NCBI RefSeq assembly: GCF_026914265.1
Contig: NC_069125.1
Coordinates: forward strand, 23,982,966-24,046,965
Direction: 5' to 3'
DNA: 64,000 bases
Origin: Mya arenaria
Taxonomy: Eukaryota; Mollusca; Bivalvia; Myida; Myidae
Shown here: positions 37,255 through 48,169 of the stretch, one piece after another
Position numbering within the stretch: position 1 is the stretch's first letter
Layout: each line of letters starts with the position of its first letter
Position numbers and translations under genes: made by a program
Notes under the pieces: model-generated
The model's database searches: none
Told to the model about the DNA's origin: nothing
The model's input: the letters and a program-made list of their open reading frames with translations, nothing else

Positions 37255-37440
37255 AGCGGTATCAATTGCAACATCTCCATTATAACACTTATAAACAAAC
37301 TTGTTTGTAATGTGCTTTGATTTACTGGCGGAATTTAGACGGGATTCACGCAGACGAATCCTTACATATTTCATTTTGCATATTGATATGAAAACATGTT
37401 ATTCTTATTTATCCACACCTATGATATTGTGCTTGAATAA
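37255..37440 (+). repeat. Paralogue of 19225-19440
   Basis: Shares TTTGATTTACTGGCGGA, GATTCACGCAGACGAA and GAAAACATGTTATTCTTATT with the 19.3-kb block, in the same orientation. Confidence 0.8.
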
Positions 37441-37640
37441 CGTATGTTAGTCTGAAATATATATTTGTTTTGCAAAAGTCAACTTGAAAGAAAGCCGGGA
37501 CTATCATTTTCATTGTTGACATCATTATAATAAATGGTAAAATTTAAGGCATTCACATCCATTTATAATTCAATGGAGGCGCCATCGGCGACAGAGTTGT
37601 TGTGCAGATTTCAACATTTGGCCATAACGCGAAAACCGCG

Positions 37641-40200
37641 TCGTGTGTAGTGTCGGATTGTCTGGTGTAGTGTTGGTTTGTCTTGTGTAGTGTTGGTTTG
37701 TCTTGTGTAGTGTCGGTTTGTCGTGTGTAGTGTCGGATTGTCTGGTGTAGTGTTGGTTTGTCTGTTGTAGTGTTGGTTTGTCTTGTTTTGTGTTGGTTTG
37801 TCGTGTGTAGTGTTGGTTTGTCTTGTGTAGTGTTGGTTTGTCTTGTGTAGTGTTGGTCTGTCGTGTGTAGTGTTGGTTTTTCGTGTGTACTGTGGTTTGT
37901 CTTGTGTAGTGTTGGTGTGTCTGGTGTTGTGTTGGTTTTTCTTGTGTGGTATTGGTTTGTCATGTGTAGTGTTGGTTTGTCTGGTGTAGTGTTGGTTTGT
38001 CTTGTGTAGTGTTGGTTTGTCTTGTGTAGTGTTGGTTTGTCTGCTGTAGTGTTGGTTTGTCATGTGTTGTGTTGGTTTGTCTGGTGTAGTGTTGGTTTGT
38101 CTTGTGTAGTGTTGGTTTGTCTTGTGTTGTGTTGGTTTGTCTGCTGTAGTGTTAGTTTGTCTTGTGTTGTGTTGGTTTGTCTGCTGAAGTGTTGGTGTGT
38201 CTGGTGTTGTGTTGGTTTTTCTTGTGTAGTGTTGGTTTGTCATGTGTTGTGTTGGTTTGTCTTGTGTAGTGTTGGTTTGTCTTGTGTTGTGTTGGTTTGT
38301 CTGCTGTAGTGTTGGTTTGTCTTGTGTTGTGTTGGTTTGTCTGCTGAAGTGTTGGTGTGTCTGGTGTTGTGTTGGTTTGTCTTGTGTAGTGTTGGTTTGT
38401 CATGTGTTGTGTTGGTTTGTCTGGTGTAGTGTTGGTTTGTCTTGTGTAGTGTTGGTTTGTCTTGTGTTGTGTTGGTTTGTCTGGTGTAGTGTTGGTTTGT
38501 CTGCTGTAGTGTTGGTTTGTCTTGTGTTGTGTTGGTTTGTCTTGTGTAGTGTTGGTTTGTCTGCTGTAGTGTTGGTTTGTCATGTGTTGTGTTGGTTTGT
38601 CTGGTGTAGTGTTGGTTTGTCTTGTGTAGTGTTGGTTTGTCTTGTGTTGTGTTGGTTTGTCTGGTGTAGTGTTGGTTTGTCTTGTGTAGTGTTGGTTTGT
38701 CTTGTGTAGTGTTGGTTTGTCTGGTGTAGTGTTGGTTTGTCTGGTGTAGTGTTGGTTTGTCTGCTGTAGTGTTGGTTTGTCTTGTGTTGTGTTGGTTTGT
38801 CTGCTGTAGTGTTGGTTTGTCTTGTGTTGTGTTGGTTTGTCTGCTGTAGTGTTGGTGTGTCTGGTGTTGTGTTGGTTTTTCTTGTGTAGTGTTGGTTTGT
38901 CATGTGTTGTGTTGGTTTGTCTGGTGTAGTGTTGGTTTGTCTTGTGTAGTGTTGGTTTGTCTTGTGTTGTGTTGGTTTGTCTGGTGTAGTGTTGGTTTGT
39001 CTGCTGTAGTGTTGGTTTGTCTTGTGTTGTGTTGGTTTGTCTGGTGTAGTGTTGGTTTGTCTGCTGTAGTGTTGGTTTGTCATGTGTTGTGTTGGTTTGT
39101 CTGGTGTAGTGTTGGTTTGTCTTGTGTAGTGTTGGTTTGTCTTGTGTTGTGTTGGTTTGTCTGGTGTAGTGTTGGTTTGTCTTGTGTAGTGTTGGTTTGT
39201 CTTGTGTAGTGTTGGTTTGTCTTGTGTTGTGTTGGTTTGTCTGGTGTAGTGTTGGTTTGTCTGCTGTAGTGTTGGTTTGTCTTGTGTTGTGTTGGTTTGT
39301 CTGCTGTAGTGTTGGTTTGTCTTGTGTAGTGTTGGTTTGTCTTGTGTTAAGTTGGTTTGTCTGGTGTTAAGTTTGTTTGTTTTGAGTAGTGTTGGTTTGT
39401 CTTGTGTAGTGTTGGTTTGTCTTGTGTAGTGTTGGTTTGTCTGCTGTAGTGTTGGTTTGTCTTGTGTTGTGTTGGTTTGTCTTGTGTTGTGTTGGTTTGT
39501 CTGCTGTAGTGTTGGTTTGTCTTGTGTTAAGTTGGTTTGTCTGGTGTTAAGTTTGTTTGTTTTGAGTAGTGTTGGTTTGTCTTGTGTAGTGTTGGTTTGT
39601 CTTGTGTTGTGTTGGTTTGTCTGGTGTAGTGTTGGTTTGTCTGCTGTAGTGTTGGTTTGTCTTGTGTAGTGTTGGTTTTTCTTGTGTTAAGTTGGTTTGT
39701 CTGGTGTTAAGTTTGTTTGTTTTGAGTAGTGTTGGTTTGTCTGCTGTAGTGTTGGTTTGTCTTGTGTAGTGTTGGTTTGTCTTGTGTAGTGTTGGTTTGT
39801 TTTGTGTAGTGTTTGTTTGTCTTGTGTAGTTTTGGATTATCTTGTGTAGTGTTGGTTTGTCTTGTGTAGTTTTGGATTATCTTGTGTAGCGTTGGTTTGT
39901 TTTGTGTAGTGTTTGTTTGTCTTGTGTAGTTTTGGATTATCTTGTGTAGTGTTGGTTTGTTTTGTGTAGTGTTTGTTTGTCTTGTGTAGTTTTGGATTAT
40001 CTTGTGTAGTGTTGGTTTGTCTTGTGTAGTTTTGGATTATCTTGTGTAGCGGTGGTTTATTTTGTGTAGTGTTTGTTTGTCTTGTGTAGTTTTGGATTAT
40101 CTTGTGTAGTGTTGGTTTGTCTTGTGTAGTGTTGGTTTGTCTGGTGTAGTATTTGTTAGTCTTGGGTAGTTTTGGATTGTCTTTTGTAGTGTTGGTTTGT
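37641..40200 (+). repeat. 20-bp minisatellite, about 128 units (2.56 kb)
   Basis: Consensus CTTGTGTAGTGTTGGTTTGT, with common variants CTGCTGTAG.., CTTGTGTTG.., CATGTGTTG.. and CTGGTGTAG... One 19-bp unit near 37890 shifts the phase by one. Variants form higher-order blocks: the CTGCTGAAGTGTTGGTGTGT block at 38181 and 38341 (160 bp apart), the CTTGTGTTAAGTTGGTTTGT block at 39341, 39521 and 39681, and a distal subarray (39800-40130) alternating with CTTGTGTAGTTTTGGATTAT. The + strand is G/T-rich with very few A or C. Repeated 20-residue ORFs (DKPTQHKTNQHYTRQTNTT-like) occur in every frame and are not genes. Confidence 0.97.
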
Positions 40201-40730
40201 CTCCCCATTGAATTTGGCTACATTTTGGTCAGGTGGGCTTGTCCCTGTATGTTCTATTGTCTCAATATCTTGGTTTATGTAAAAAGGACGTACATTTGCT
40301 CCAAAAATACTTAGTTGAAAAGGCAGATGTATAATGACGAATCTTGAAGCAAAAAATATATATCTATACTCAAAACAACGCATAGCACGATAGGACTAAA
40401 ACGTATCAGTATTCAACCTACGACTCGTATTTTTTTCATACAACACAATGATTTCAAATACAAACGTATGTAAAGTCACTATTTCCAAAAAGAAATGTTT
40501 AGTTAATAAACTTATTACCATTTCTTAGCAGAAATGCAACCCAAGATCAGTTGTGCATGTTTGAATTACACTTTAATTATGTTAGTTTCCTCCCGCACGG
40601 TGTCCAATGGATAGGCCGGATCGCATGGTGAATAAGCCCAATAATGTTGATGAGATTATCGTTCGACGGTTTCACCATACTGGGTCACTCGTCGGCCCTG
40701 TCGGTGAAATGCCATGCTACGCTGGTGACC
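40201..40730. other. Gene-free stretch
   Basis: Nothing supported. The part from about 40590 may already belong to the satellite-like element that follows. Confidence 0.4.
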
Positions 40731-41535
40731 AAATTGTCAAAATATGTCCATACAAGATACAGTAACAGCCCGGGTACGACCACCTATTCTCAATGTCATA
40801 ATTTGCAGCGTTCCATACTAAACAAATAATAACTGTGACAAACAGTGTCTCCACCTCTTAGGCCAACTAAGAGGTGGAGACACTGTTTGTGCACGCGAGA
40901 CGTGGTCTTGGAATGTCAATCCACACAAGAGAAAGCAAAAGCTGACACAACCACCTATAATCCATGCCTTTATTTCAGCAATACACAGTAAACAAACACT
41001 AAATGTGACCTTGACCTTAGAGGTAGGGACACGGGTCTGGCATGCTCCAGGTCGTCATCTTGGTATGTCGAACACATGAAGCAAGTTATTTTAAAATATG
41101 TCCATACAAGAGACACGAACACGACCACCTATACTTTGTTAATAACTGTGACCTTGACATTAGAGGTAGGGACACGGGTCTTGCACGTGACATGTCGCCT
41201 TGGTAAGTCGATCACAAGTGGCAAGTTATTTTAAAATTCATCCATACAAGAGAAAGTTACAGCCCGGACATGGCCACCTATACTCTGTTATTATATGCAG
41301 TGTGCCAAAGTAAAAAAAGTTTAACAAACACTAAGTGTGATCTTGACCTAAGAGGTAGGGACTCGGGTCATGTATGCAGCACGTCGTATTCGTATGTCGA
41401 ACGCATGTTATTTAAAAATATGTTGATATAAGAATAGGTTACAGCACGGACACAAGAAATTGAGCCAGACGCATGCACTGACGGACGGGCGGTGCGATTC
41501 GAACATGCCAACCTTCGGGGCATAAAAATACCAAT
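40731..41535 (+). repeat. Satellite-like repeat element with ~190-bp sub-repeats
   Basis: Successive diverged units contain (A)ATATGTCCATACAAGA, ACAGCCCGG.., CCACCTATACT.TGTTA, TGTGACCTTGACCTTAGAGG, TAGGGACACGGGTCT and GTCG..TTGGTATGTCGA. They are seen around 40735, 40915, 41095, 41240 and 41400. It ends with GACGGACGGGCGGTGCGATT and 'CCTTCGGGGCATAAAAA' (41483-41527), an ending I recall from widespread bivalve repeats. No coding capacity; the ORF at 41439-41648 is a by-product. Confidence 0.75.
40838..40890. repeat. Perfect 23-bp-arm hairpin
   Basis: The left arm ACAAACAGTGTCTCCACCTCTTA (40838-40860) is exactly complementary to 40868-40890 with a 7-base loop GGCCAAC. It lies inside the satellite-like element and looks like the junction of a unit with an inverted fragment of itself (the unit motif is CCTTAGAGGTAGGGACACGG). 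Confidence 0.95.
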
Positions 41536-42534
41536 ACAATTTGTTCCAAAACTTCTGGCTTTAAAAAGATTCTCATTTGCGCATTATTTTCTTGACGCTT
41601 TATGAACATTTCTTTACGCAGGTTTCCATAACAAAAAACTGCATTCACGGTGTACTTTTACTTTTGTATTTAAAACGGCACACTTGTTTACTAAAATGAA
41701 TCATATTTTCATTATTATGGTTCATAAAGGTTCTGTGTTAGGAAAACAACTAAAAGTATAAGCCAGCTGGAATATTGATGTCAGCATGACAGTTTCATTA
41801 TTAATTCCCGAAATAGCATTGGACTGAAACTCCCAATATAACGATAAAAGCAAATGTATGTCAGAAGGCCAAGGATCGCGCAATAGGGGTCATATCTGAA
41901 TGGCCCTTAATATTTCAGACTCACTGACAACCAACAGCGATTCTTGTATGAAAGCCATTTAATAGTATCAATTATAATAATAGAAAGATATAACTTACAT
42001 CTGGAATGTTTAAAAAATGTTATAAAAAAGGCACATTGCATGCATTGTATAGTGATCTCTAGCATGTGTGCTAAATAATCATCAAACAAATATATATTAA
42101 CATAACAAAAAAAAGTTTATGTAATTATGATAAGCATATTGCACAAACTTGTAACACTCACCATGGCTATGGTAAGTCTACCGAGAAAATATCTTAATAA
42201 AAACACACTGCATAATGATAATAAAAACACAAACTGCACGCATGTATCTAAAACAGAACAACAGTTAAAAACAGATAAAGATAACAGATAAAACGATGCG
42301 ATATTGTGAAAATCTTATAGAAATCCCTGAATAATTTATCTCTTTGACACATTCGGACAATTCTTCCTGGTTATCTTCTGATTTTCAGTCATTCAGCAGA
42401 TTGCCTTGGGCTAAATAACTTTCAAGGAAACTGAAACAAAAACAAATCATCGATGAAAAAAGAAGGAACAACCTCGTGAAAAAAGATTTACATCACTGAT
42501 ACATGGAAAAAGTAGTTTTCATAAAAATATATAA
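41536..42534. other. Gene-free stretch, possibly 3' part of the R-SNARE gene
   Basis: No clear coding exon. If the R-SNARE gene splices at its internal GTAAGT (see 43187), a tiny terminal exon could lie here on the - strand, but I could not identify one. Confidence 0.35.
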
Positions 42535-43038
42535 TTAAAGGGACACCTTCATGGTTTTTAAAGAGCACTTTTAAAGGGGAGGGTGGGGTATTACTAAATA
42601 AAGTGTGGCAAATCATTAAAGGCGTTAAAACAAATATACCGACGGCTGAAACCCTTAAACATAATGTTGATACATATGGTATATGCTCAAGTATTGTCTT
42701 TGAAGTCCATGTTAGTAACGCGATGCAACAAAAGGCTGTATCATGATTGGTTGGTTGATATTATCACATGATACTACCAATGTTTGCAATAAAGGTGTAA
42801 ATATCCGTCATCTTAGTATGAGTCCCTGTGGGGGAGTGGATAAGGTTCGGTTTTCTATTTTATTTCTTCCATGCATCGGCGTGGGTTCGCTCCCCACTAC
42901 AACCAGGGTGTTTTTTAAACTTAAATTGTATTTTTGTCTCCAATTTCGGTATCAAAGAGTAAAATAATTATTAAGTGTTTCCAGATGCATTACTGAGAAA
43001 CTAATTTCGGGTGCCAAAACATGAGCGCGTCCCTTTAA
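42535..43038. mobile_element. 504-bp TIR element with tRNA-like core
   Basis: Left end TTAAAGGGACACCTTCATG; right end, read inward on the - strand, TTAAAGGGACGCGCTCATG. The TIR of about 22 bp has few mismatches. At about 42822-42912 lies a tRNA-like unit with GGGGGAGTGGATAAGG (box A region) and GTGGGTTCGCTCCCCACTAC (box B region). The ORF at 42743-42967 runs across it and is spurious. It could be a MITE that captured a tRNA-derived SINE, or a SINE family with inverted ends. Confidence 0.72.
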
Positions 43039-43163
43039 GGCGGTCGCAGTTCGTACATGGTGGAAGTTGAAGGAGTGATTTCCGTTTCATGATCGTTTTA
43101 CAGTAATTATAGTTGTTCCACAATTATACACAAATATAAAGCTTTAAACATTCCATTAAATAC

Positions 43164-43330
43164 TTATATAACAATATTGCACTTACACAATACTATCAAT
43201 GTCACTGCTGTTACCACGACAACAACAACGCAGACGATGCAACAAATGAGCTTCCGGTTCATACACTGAGTGCTTTTACGCAGGTCGGTAGCATTAGACC
43301 GGAAGCGTACGCTCGTTTCTGCCAAATTTT
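43164..43330 (-). CDS. R-SNARE gene, C-terminal SNARE half and membrane anchor
   Basis: Acceptor TTGCTTGTCAG/AAAATTTGG. It encodes NLAETSVRFRSNATDLRKS, CMNRK and the hydrophobic anchor, ending with stop TAA at 43166-43164 after a CKCNIVI tail. A perfect donor-like GTAAGT starts right after 43187 inside the codons for the tail, so an alternative C-terminus encoded further downstream is possible. Confidence 0.85.
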
Positions 43331-44659
43331 CTGACAAGCAATAAATAGAAACAATTAAACACATGCAAATAAAATTAAATTATGTTTTACAATAACAGTA
43401 TATTTATACCACATGATAAATTACGTCATATATGCTATGTCGGAAATTAACAGTTTGCTTAAAATAAAGACCTAAATCAAAGATTTCTTTTACTACACCA
43501 ATGAAACAAAGGGCAGCATATACCCATAGTATTCATTCATATATACACACACTGAATAACGCTATTTATAAAAAATACTTAAGGCTTTGAGGACCTTGTA
43601 TTGTAAAGCAAATCTACTGTAAATGCGTAATGGCCTTAACATGACATAACTAAATATGATCGACGTTACACAGTTCTGAAATCAAAACAAGCCAACTAAC
43701 CAGTTCTTCCACTAAGTTCCTCCACTTTGTCACCTCGTTCTATAACTTTCTCAATATTGTTCTTCATAATCCCTTTCACTTCATTTACTTGCTCCTTAAG
43801 TTTGCTTATTTTGTCGTTATTTAGGGAGACTTGACTTGGCCTCGATGGTACACTACCACCCAACCTCGGGCTAAGACGTCCGCTCGGGGGATTCGGTTGT
43901 GGACTATGACGCCCGTACATATCGTCAGAAGTTCTGCCAATACCATTGCTGTCTGTAATATAATGTTTAATACCCATGTCCCGATGTTTTTGCATTAAAG
44001 TTATAAAAATAGGTGGTCTCTACTTGCCGCTCTGAGTAACTTATAAACAATTACACCAATACAGAACCAGGTCTAGGTATTTAATCCAATTAGCGCAGTG
44101 GTATGCGCACTCACTTCTCAACAAGGCGACAAGGGTTCGATTTCCGGCCTGTCCGCATGGTGAGTTTGGTTGGTGGTCGCCAAGCTGGACAAGTGAGTTT
44201 TCTCAGTGTTTTTTTCCGGGTTCTCCGGTTCCACCCACAATAAAAGACGACACTCTCGCGCAATTTTGTACCAACGAGAGGGACTAAGTGTAAGTTAATA
44301 TTAATTTCTTCACAATCGTTGTAAAACAAATAAAGTTTAAACTAAAACCTGGTAATTTTAATGACTAAATATATCAACCATGTTTGACCCAGTACCATGG
44401 AAATATATATTCGCAAACCTTTGAGGAGACGTGATAACATTTAAAAAAGTATGCATGCCATATCATCGACTGATTCGTACTTCCCTCTCCATTTTTTCAA
44501 AGTCATCTACTTGCTTTACACAAAAAAGTTGGTTGTGTCGATTTATAATTATAAGATGTAGACCAAAGGAAATTCGACCAACCACTATCGTCATTTGTCG
44601 GTATGGCACCATAGTTGTTCCCATCGGTTCTTCGAAGCGCCCCCTTTCTACCTAGCGGC
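43164..44659 (-). CDS. VAMP/synaptobrevin-like R-SNARE, 3' three exons
   Basis: The product is a membrane-anchored R-SNARE, which pairs with Q-SNAREs to drive vesicle fusion. Exons on the - strand are 44659-44511, 43952-43701 and 43330-43164. All junctions are AG..GT and the phases agree (1-1, 1-1). The spliced protein has a 50-residue first part, a Ser/Pro/Gly-rich linker (SPQPNPPSGRLSPRLGG), then a full SNARE motif starting NDKISKLKEQVNEVKGIM. The ionic zero-layer Arg is in EKVIERGDKVEEL, and ENLAETSVRFRSNATDLRKS follows. A Cys/Val-rich membrane segment (ICCIVCVVVVVVTAVTLIVL) leads to a short tail and stop. This order fits VAMP proteins. The N-terminal exon is longer than in VAMP2 or VAMP8 and closer to the layout of VAMP4, but I cannot assign the subfamily. 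The first exon here starts in phase 2, so at least one 5' exon with the start codon is missing. A SINE sits in the intron between exons 44511 and 43952. Confidence 0.85.
43701..43952 (-). CDS. R-SNARE gene, linker and N-terminal half of SNARE motif
   Basis: Acceptor ATATTACAG/ACAGC, donor AACTG/GTTAGT. It encodes the Pro/Ser linker and the SNARE heptads through the zero-layer Arg up to EELSGRT. The phase-1 end joins to the next exon as Glu. Confidence 0.88.
44085..44340 (+). mobile_element. tRNA-derived SINE (about 255 bp)
   Basis: tRNA-like head with box A TTAGCGCAGTGG and box B GGGTTCGATTTCC about 45 bp apart. It is followed by a body with GGTTCTCCGGTTCCACCCAC, ACACTCTCGCGCAATTTTGT and ACCAACGAGAGG, and an A-rich tail AAACAAATAAAGTTTAAA. 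It sits on + inside an intron of the - strand R-SNARE gene. The body is like SINEs I recall from bivalves. A diverged copy lies at 48170-48350. Confidence 0.85.
44511..44659 (-). CDS. R-SNARE gene, upstream exon found
   Basis: Acceptor TTTGACAG before GCCGCTAGG, donor GCAA/GTAGAT. It encodes PLGRKGALRRTDG, then NNYGAIPTNDDSGWSNFLW, then a Tyr/Ser-rich end. It starts in phase 2 and ends with one base, which joins AC of the next exon to make Asn. No known domain. Weaker than the other two exons because it is supported only by phase and splice sites. Confidence 0.65.
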
Positions 44660-45533
44660 CTGTCAAATGGAAAAACAAACATCAGAAATAACCTTTCAAC
44701 GTTAAAAACAAAGTGCCGTTTTATGTTATTCCAAGAAAATATGTAAAAAAATGCACACATAGAAAGAAACTGCACACTAAAGAAAAAACAATGACGAAGA
44801 TCATTAAACATTGACTAGAACACACATTATGCATACGAACAGTGACATTTATAATACACAAGCAAACATTAATGATACGACTAATGAGAACAGGCATAGA
44901 AGTTAAATTCCTTAAACCAAGCAGTGTGAATGTCTAGTGTGGATGATTGATGAACGATATCTATGTATTATTGCAAATTACAGTTATAGGTTGCTATCAG
45001 CATCTTTATTTTTGTAGATTACGACAGCCTATACATCCAATACGGCTAGAAATCAAAGATTGTGATGCAATTCGATTAATGTTGATGACGAGTTCACTTT
45101 GTTGTATTTGTCCTTATATTTACTACCACGAGAAAGAAACCAACTTGACCATCTGTGTTTAAATGTTTACACTTAAAAATAAAATGGAATTGATAAATCT
45201 ATGTTTATTTGTTAGGGAAGCTCTTAAAGGATTTTCCTAACATAGGAACGTAATTTAAATCGCTAAACATCCAAAGTGCTATAAAGTTTTATTATTGGTT
45301 TTGCTCATTTTTATATGTATATTTCCGTTTATTATCGTATTAATATGCAGTTAATCCCTGTTTATTGCTCTCGATTCAAAGCAGGGTTCTAAAAATGTCC
45401 ACGTATTTAAGATAAAGCACTACACTTCGAGTGCAATAACAAGTATGACCGTAGCATTATCCTCCGGTTTTGTGAGGAGTGGGGTCACTTAAAGAATTTT
45501 ACTAAAAACTTGGCAGATAGTATGGCCAAAGTT
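44660..45533. other. Presumed upstream intron or flank of the R-SNARE gene
   Basis: No further exon could be supported. The 5' exon with the initiator Met must be upstream (higher coordinates) but is not recognisable by similarity. Confidence 0.4.
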
Positions 45534-45725
45534 TATCCAAAACAAGGACAGTAAGGTTATGACAATACCTAAAACAATTAAAGAAGTAGAAACTGCGCGC
45601 AAATGATTACTCGACATATCATTTATTATTATCCAAAACAAGGACAGTAAGGTTATGACAATACCTAAAACAATTAAAGAAGTAGAAACTGCGCGCAAAT
45701 GATTACTCGACATATCATTTATTAT
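45534..45725. repeat. 96-bp direct tandem duplication
   Basis: TATCCAAAACAAGGACAGTA begins at 45534 and 45630. The copies look identical over 96 bp and run through ACTGCGCGCAAATGATTACT. The - strand stays open (96 is divisible by 3) and shows a duplicated hydrophobic stretch (STSLIVLGIVITLLSLFW). With no other coding support I treat it as non-coding. Confidence 0.93.
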
Positions 45726-48164
45726 TATAACGAAACCTAAATGCACATAGATTAAAAACAAGTTTTGAAATAAGTTTGACATGCCCCTTTTTGAAACAGA
45801 TACCTAACGTATTGATATATTGTTTATAATCATAATGAATGATCCAGCTAGGCCGAAATAGCAGGGCTGGGCACCCCTTTGCCTTTTTCTGGCAGTAGGC
45901 AGCGAGAGAACGAAGAACAGACACGTTGTTCGGAGGAGAAAAAAATGTAGATTAGGAACATATGAACCTATATCATGAATATACATAATTATGACACTTA
46001 AGACTGTATAGCGAAGATAACAGCTATGGTATTGATAACAAACTATAAGTATTGAAAGTAGTTACAACATCTTCACAATATGATTTGAACTTTGGCCCTT
46101 GCATTTAGACTTCCTGCCCCATTAAGGTTCATTTGATGCACAGCAAAAGTGCCCTTTTTGACCAAGCATCCTGCCCTTTTCAAATCCTGGCTTGAGCACT
46201 GCTATCTCATACATACTAAAATATGAACCTGGCTAACATAATCTAATTATATAAATTGTGTTTCAGGAATCAAACAACAAACTACACAAAAGATATTTGA
46301 GCCATATAGGTACATGGCAATTACTTTCCTAGGTAACTAAGTTGTCACCTGCATAAAATCACAGTGGACACCAAAAGTATATACAGAAGTATAGTGAAAT
46401 ATATATTTAATTAATGCAAAGTAATACTGTGAATACTCATTAGAAAAATAGCTATGGATATTCCTCCATTTTCTGAAGATGTACATGGTATATGGTTATA
46501 CATACATATCTACATGAGAATGAATATTTACAAACACAATACAGTTTTGATGGTACATATTGATGGAACAAGATTATAAAAAATCACAGAGACAGTAATT
46601 TTGAGAAATTTATTTTATACGCATAATGTTGGTTACATTCATATTTCAAGCTGCATATATATAGTTGTCTAATCTTAACAAACGACTACAAACAAAGTAA
46701 ATGCAATAGCTAAAATCAATACAGTTACAGTTGTATGTAAATTAGCTATAAGTCGTTCAGCCTAAGACACTCCTTCTTATAATACGTAATGTATGTATTA
46801 ATAACATATATTAATACTGATGAAATATCACAGCTGTCTTTTTATATTATTTTTCCATTCTTTCTCTAAATAAGTGCACACACCACTACCATATCATTTG
46901 TGATATAACTATCTATGTCTGCTGTGTTTGAATATTAAATCTTTTACTATTTATTCTTTGTACCTTTATAGTATGAACATTATTATACCATTGCCATTAA
47001 ATGAACCATTGCTTCTATTAAATACTTCATAGGAAATATGAAATTGTACAATGCAGTGTTCTCAATAAGAATTGGCACCTGGCCGACATGTACTGTTCAA
47101 ATGCCAGTTCACCTGAATCAGTTCAAATGTTGAAAAATAAGTGACTTTTAAGTAGAATAAGTAGTAGCTGGTCAGTTCTTTACTATTTGAGATTGTTCTA
47201 CCGAAACTCATTGAGAACCCTGCACTGTATGTGTTTACTCCAATTACTGTATATATATAGCTATGATATGATATCAACTTATAAAAAATGGACATAGCAA
47301 AACACCATATTCACTTTGTTAGATTAAAATAAATAAATTCTCAACATTTTTTATGTTGCAGTATTTGTAAGTTATTCATAGTAAAATTATGTTACACATA
47401 TCACGTCATGTGTGTTTGCATATTGATTTGTATGATACAAATATGTATTGATCTTGTAATGATGAAGTCAAATAAATGTTCTGTTTTTTTTCTGTTAAAT
47501 TAGTCATCAATATTAAATAAATAGAAGAGATCCAATTCCATCTCTCATTGAGAAAAAACATTTTTTTACCTAGGCCCACCACGGACGATCGGATTAACAA
47601 TTAGTTTAATGTCATTGATATTAATGTACAGTATATTATACATGTATAACTGGCAACACTGTTCAAAATGTTTTTTGCCATTCGGATCCATTGATAAAAT
47701 AACTTACATGTTTTGTGCTTATGAAGAGTTCATTTGAATAACATCAACATATTTTCGAACAACTTAAAACTTTAATACTATTTCGGTGAATAACGGAAAT
47801 ATTTACTTCCGGGAAAGGTCAAAGGTTAACAACGTGTATACATGATTGCCATAAAGTAGTCGACATCATAAACCAAACATAAACTAAAGATTAAATAGAA
47901 CATGCACAAAATTGGTACCATTAACATTTTGTGTTTATTATTTGTTATTTCGACACACGATTTCATTCACATTGAGTCATAATTTTATAAAGCGTGTTCG
48001 TAAGTGCATCGGAGCAGATCTATATGACTCGGAGCAAGTTATAAACTTGAATTATGCCCATCTTTTTTCAACCACATTAAGGAAAATATCGTCCGATTTT
48101 CTTTACTGCCTCTATAGGATATTACATGAGTGGTCATTCAATAAGCGATATATAAGACGAGATT
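45726..48164. other. Gene-free AT-rich stretch with possible hAT-type MITE remnants
   Basis: Contains a candidate short hAT-like element (47056-47224) and a pair of inverted ends around 45862 (CAGGGCTGGGCACC) and 46201 (inward CAGTGCTCAAGCCAGG). No clean target duplication was seen. No coding exon. Confidence 0.4.
47056..47224. mobile_element. Candidate short hAT-like MITE
   Basis: The ends CAGTGTTCTCAATAAG and, inward from the right, CAGGGTTCTCAATGAG are inverted copies with two mismatches over 16 bp. I could not find a convincing 8-bp target duplication. Confidence 0.4.
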
Positions 48165-48169
48165 CCTAG

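Noticed and set aside
37084..37374. Cys-Val and His-Thr repeat ORFs
   Set aside because: Products of the (CA)n microsatellite.
37641..40200. CRISPR-like array
   Set aside because: Units are directly adjacent with no unique spacers, and the context is a eukaryotic genome.
37553..40208. Repetitive ORFs (up to 210 codons) over the 20-bp array
   Set aside because: Three units make 60 bp, so every frame on a strand encodes the same peptide. ORFs break wherever a variant adds a stop; no start context or flanking coding sequence.
45489..45782. 97-codon minus-strand ORF with two hydrophobic segments
   Set aside because: Its length and repeat come from a 96-bp tandem duplication, with no family similarity or splice signals I can support.
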